Below, piece by piece: positions 5,492-5,506 of a stretch of DNA of 5,506 nucleotides. The notes beneath the pieces are model-generated. The model had not been told where the DNA came from. It saw only the letters and a program-made list of their open reading frames with translations, and did not search any database. Source of the DNA: Treponema sp. (GTDB lineage Bacteria > Spirochaetota > Spirochaetia > Treponematales > Breznakiellaceae); the NCBI GenBank assembly GCA_031267115.1, contig JAIRZS010000218.1, positions 1-5,506 of the forward strand, read 5' to 3'. The translations under genes and the position numbers were made by a program. Each line of letters starts with the position of its first letter. Position 1 is the first letter of the stretch.

Positions 5492-5506
5492 AACTGATAT
5501 GATGTG

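Overview
The window reads like a chromosomal stretch from an anaerobic bacterium of intermediate G+C content. Two things make a spirochaete (Treponema-like, possibly gut-associated) my best guess. One is the phosphotransfer tail at the left edge, which has a C-terminal extension I associate with Treponema-type hybrid kinases. The other is the coiled-coil/PD-(D/E)XK 'DUF3782-like' protein, which I recall as common in Treponema genomes. Neither is decisive, and the genus is an inference.

Layout. (1) 1-458, plus strand: 3' end of a two-component phosphorelay protein, leaving an Hpt domain and a helical tail. (2) 511-1146, minus strand: a small protein with an N-terminal heptad-repeat coiled coil and a C-terminal PD-(D/E)XK nuclease-like core; it converges on the Hpt gene. 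(3) 1147-1325: divergent intergenic region with a reasonable promoter for the minus-strand gene and a -10 box for the plus-strand gene. (4) 1326-2081, plus: AraC-family regulator. (5) 2156-4417, plus: a pyruvate-formate-lyase-like glycyl radical enzyme (GRE). (6) 4427-5377, plus: its radical-SAM activating enzyme with two extra ferredoxin-type 4Fe-4S motifs. (7) 5378-5506: no gene; a short palindrome and a cluster of CACGGAG repeats with an inverted copy.

The functional unit is regulator -> GRE -> activase. The activase would use S-adenosylmethionine to install a radical on Gly728 of the GRE, which would pass it to a thiyl radical on Cys407. The AraC protein probably senses a small molecule and controls the pair; a promoter-like sequence with a short dyad over its -35 lies just upstream of the GRE gene.

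The most interesting point is that the GRE does not match the usual substrate classes. Its active-site cysteine is in a GCQWYC context. It therefore lacks the Cys-x-Glu of the eliminases and decarboxylases and the Cys-Cys of true pyruvate formate-lyase. Its glycyl-radical loop reads KVTGYSA rather than the near-universal RV(A/S/C)GY. It may be a GRE of undescribed reaction. No transporter, downstream enzyme or microcompartment gene in the window indicates the substrate.
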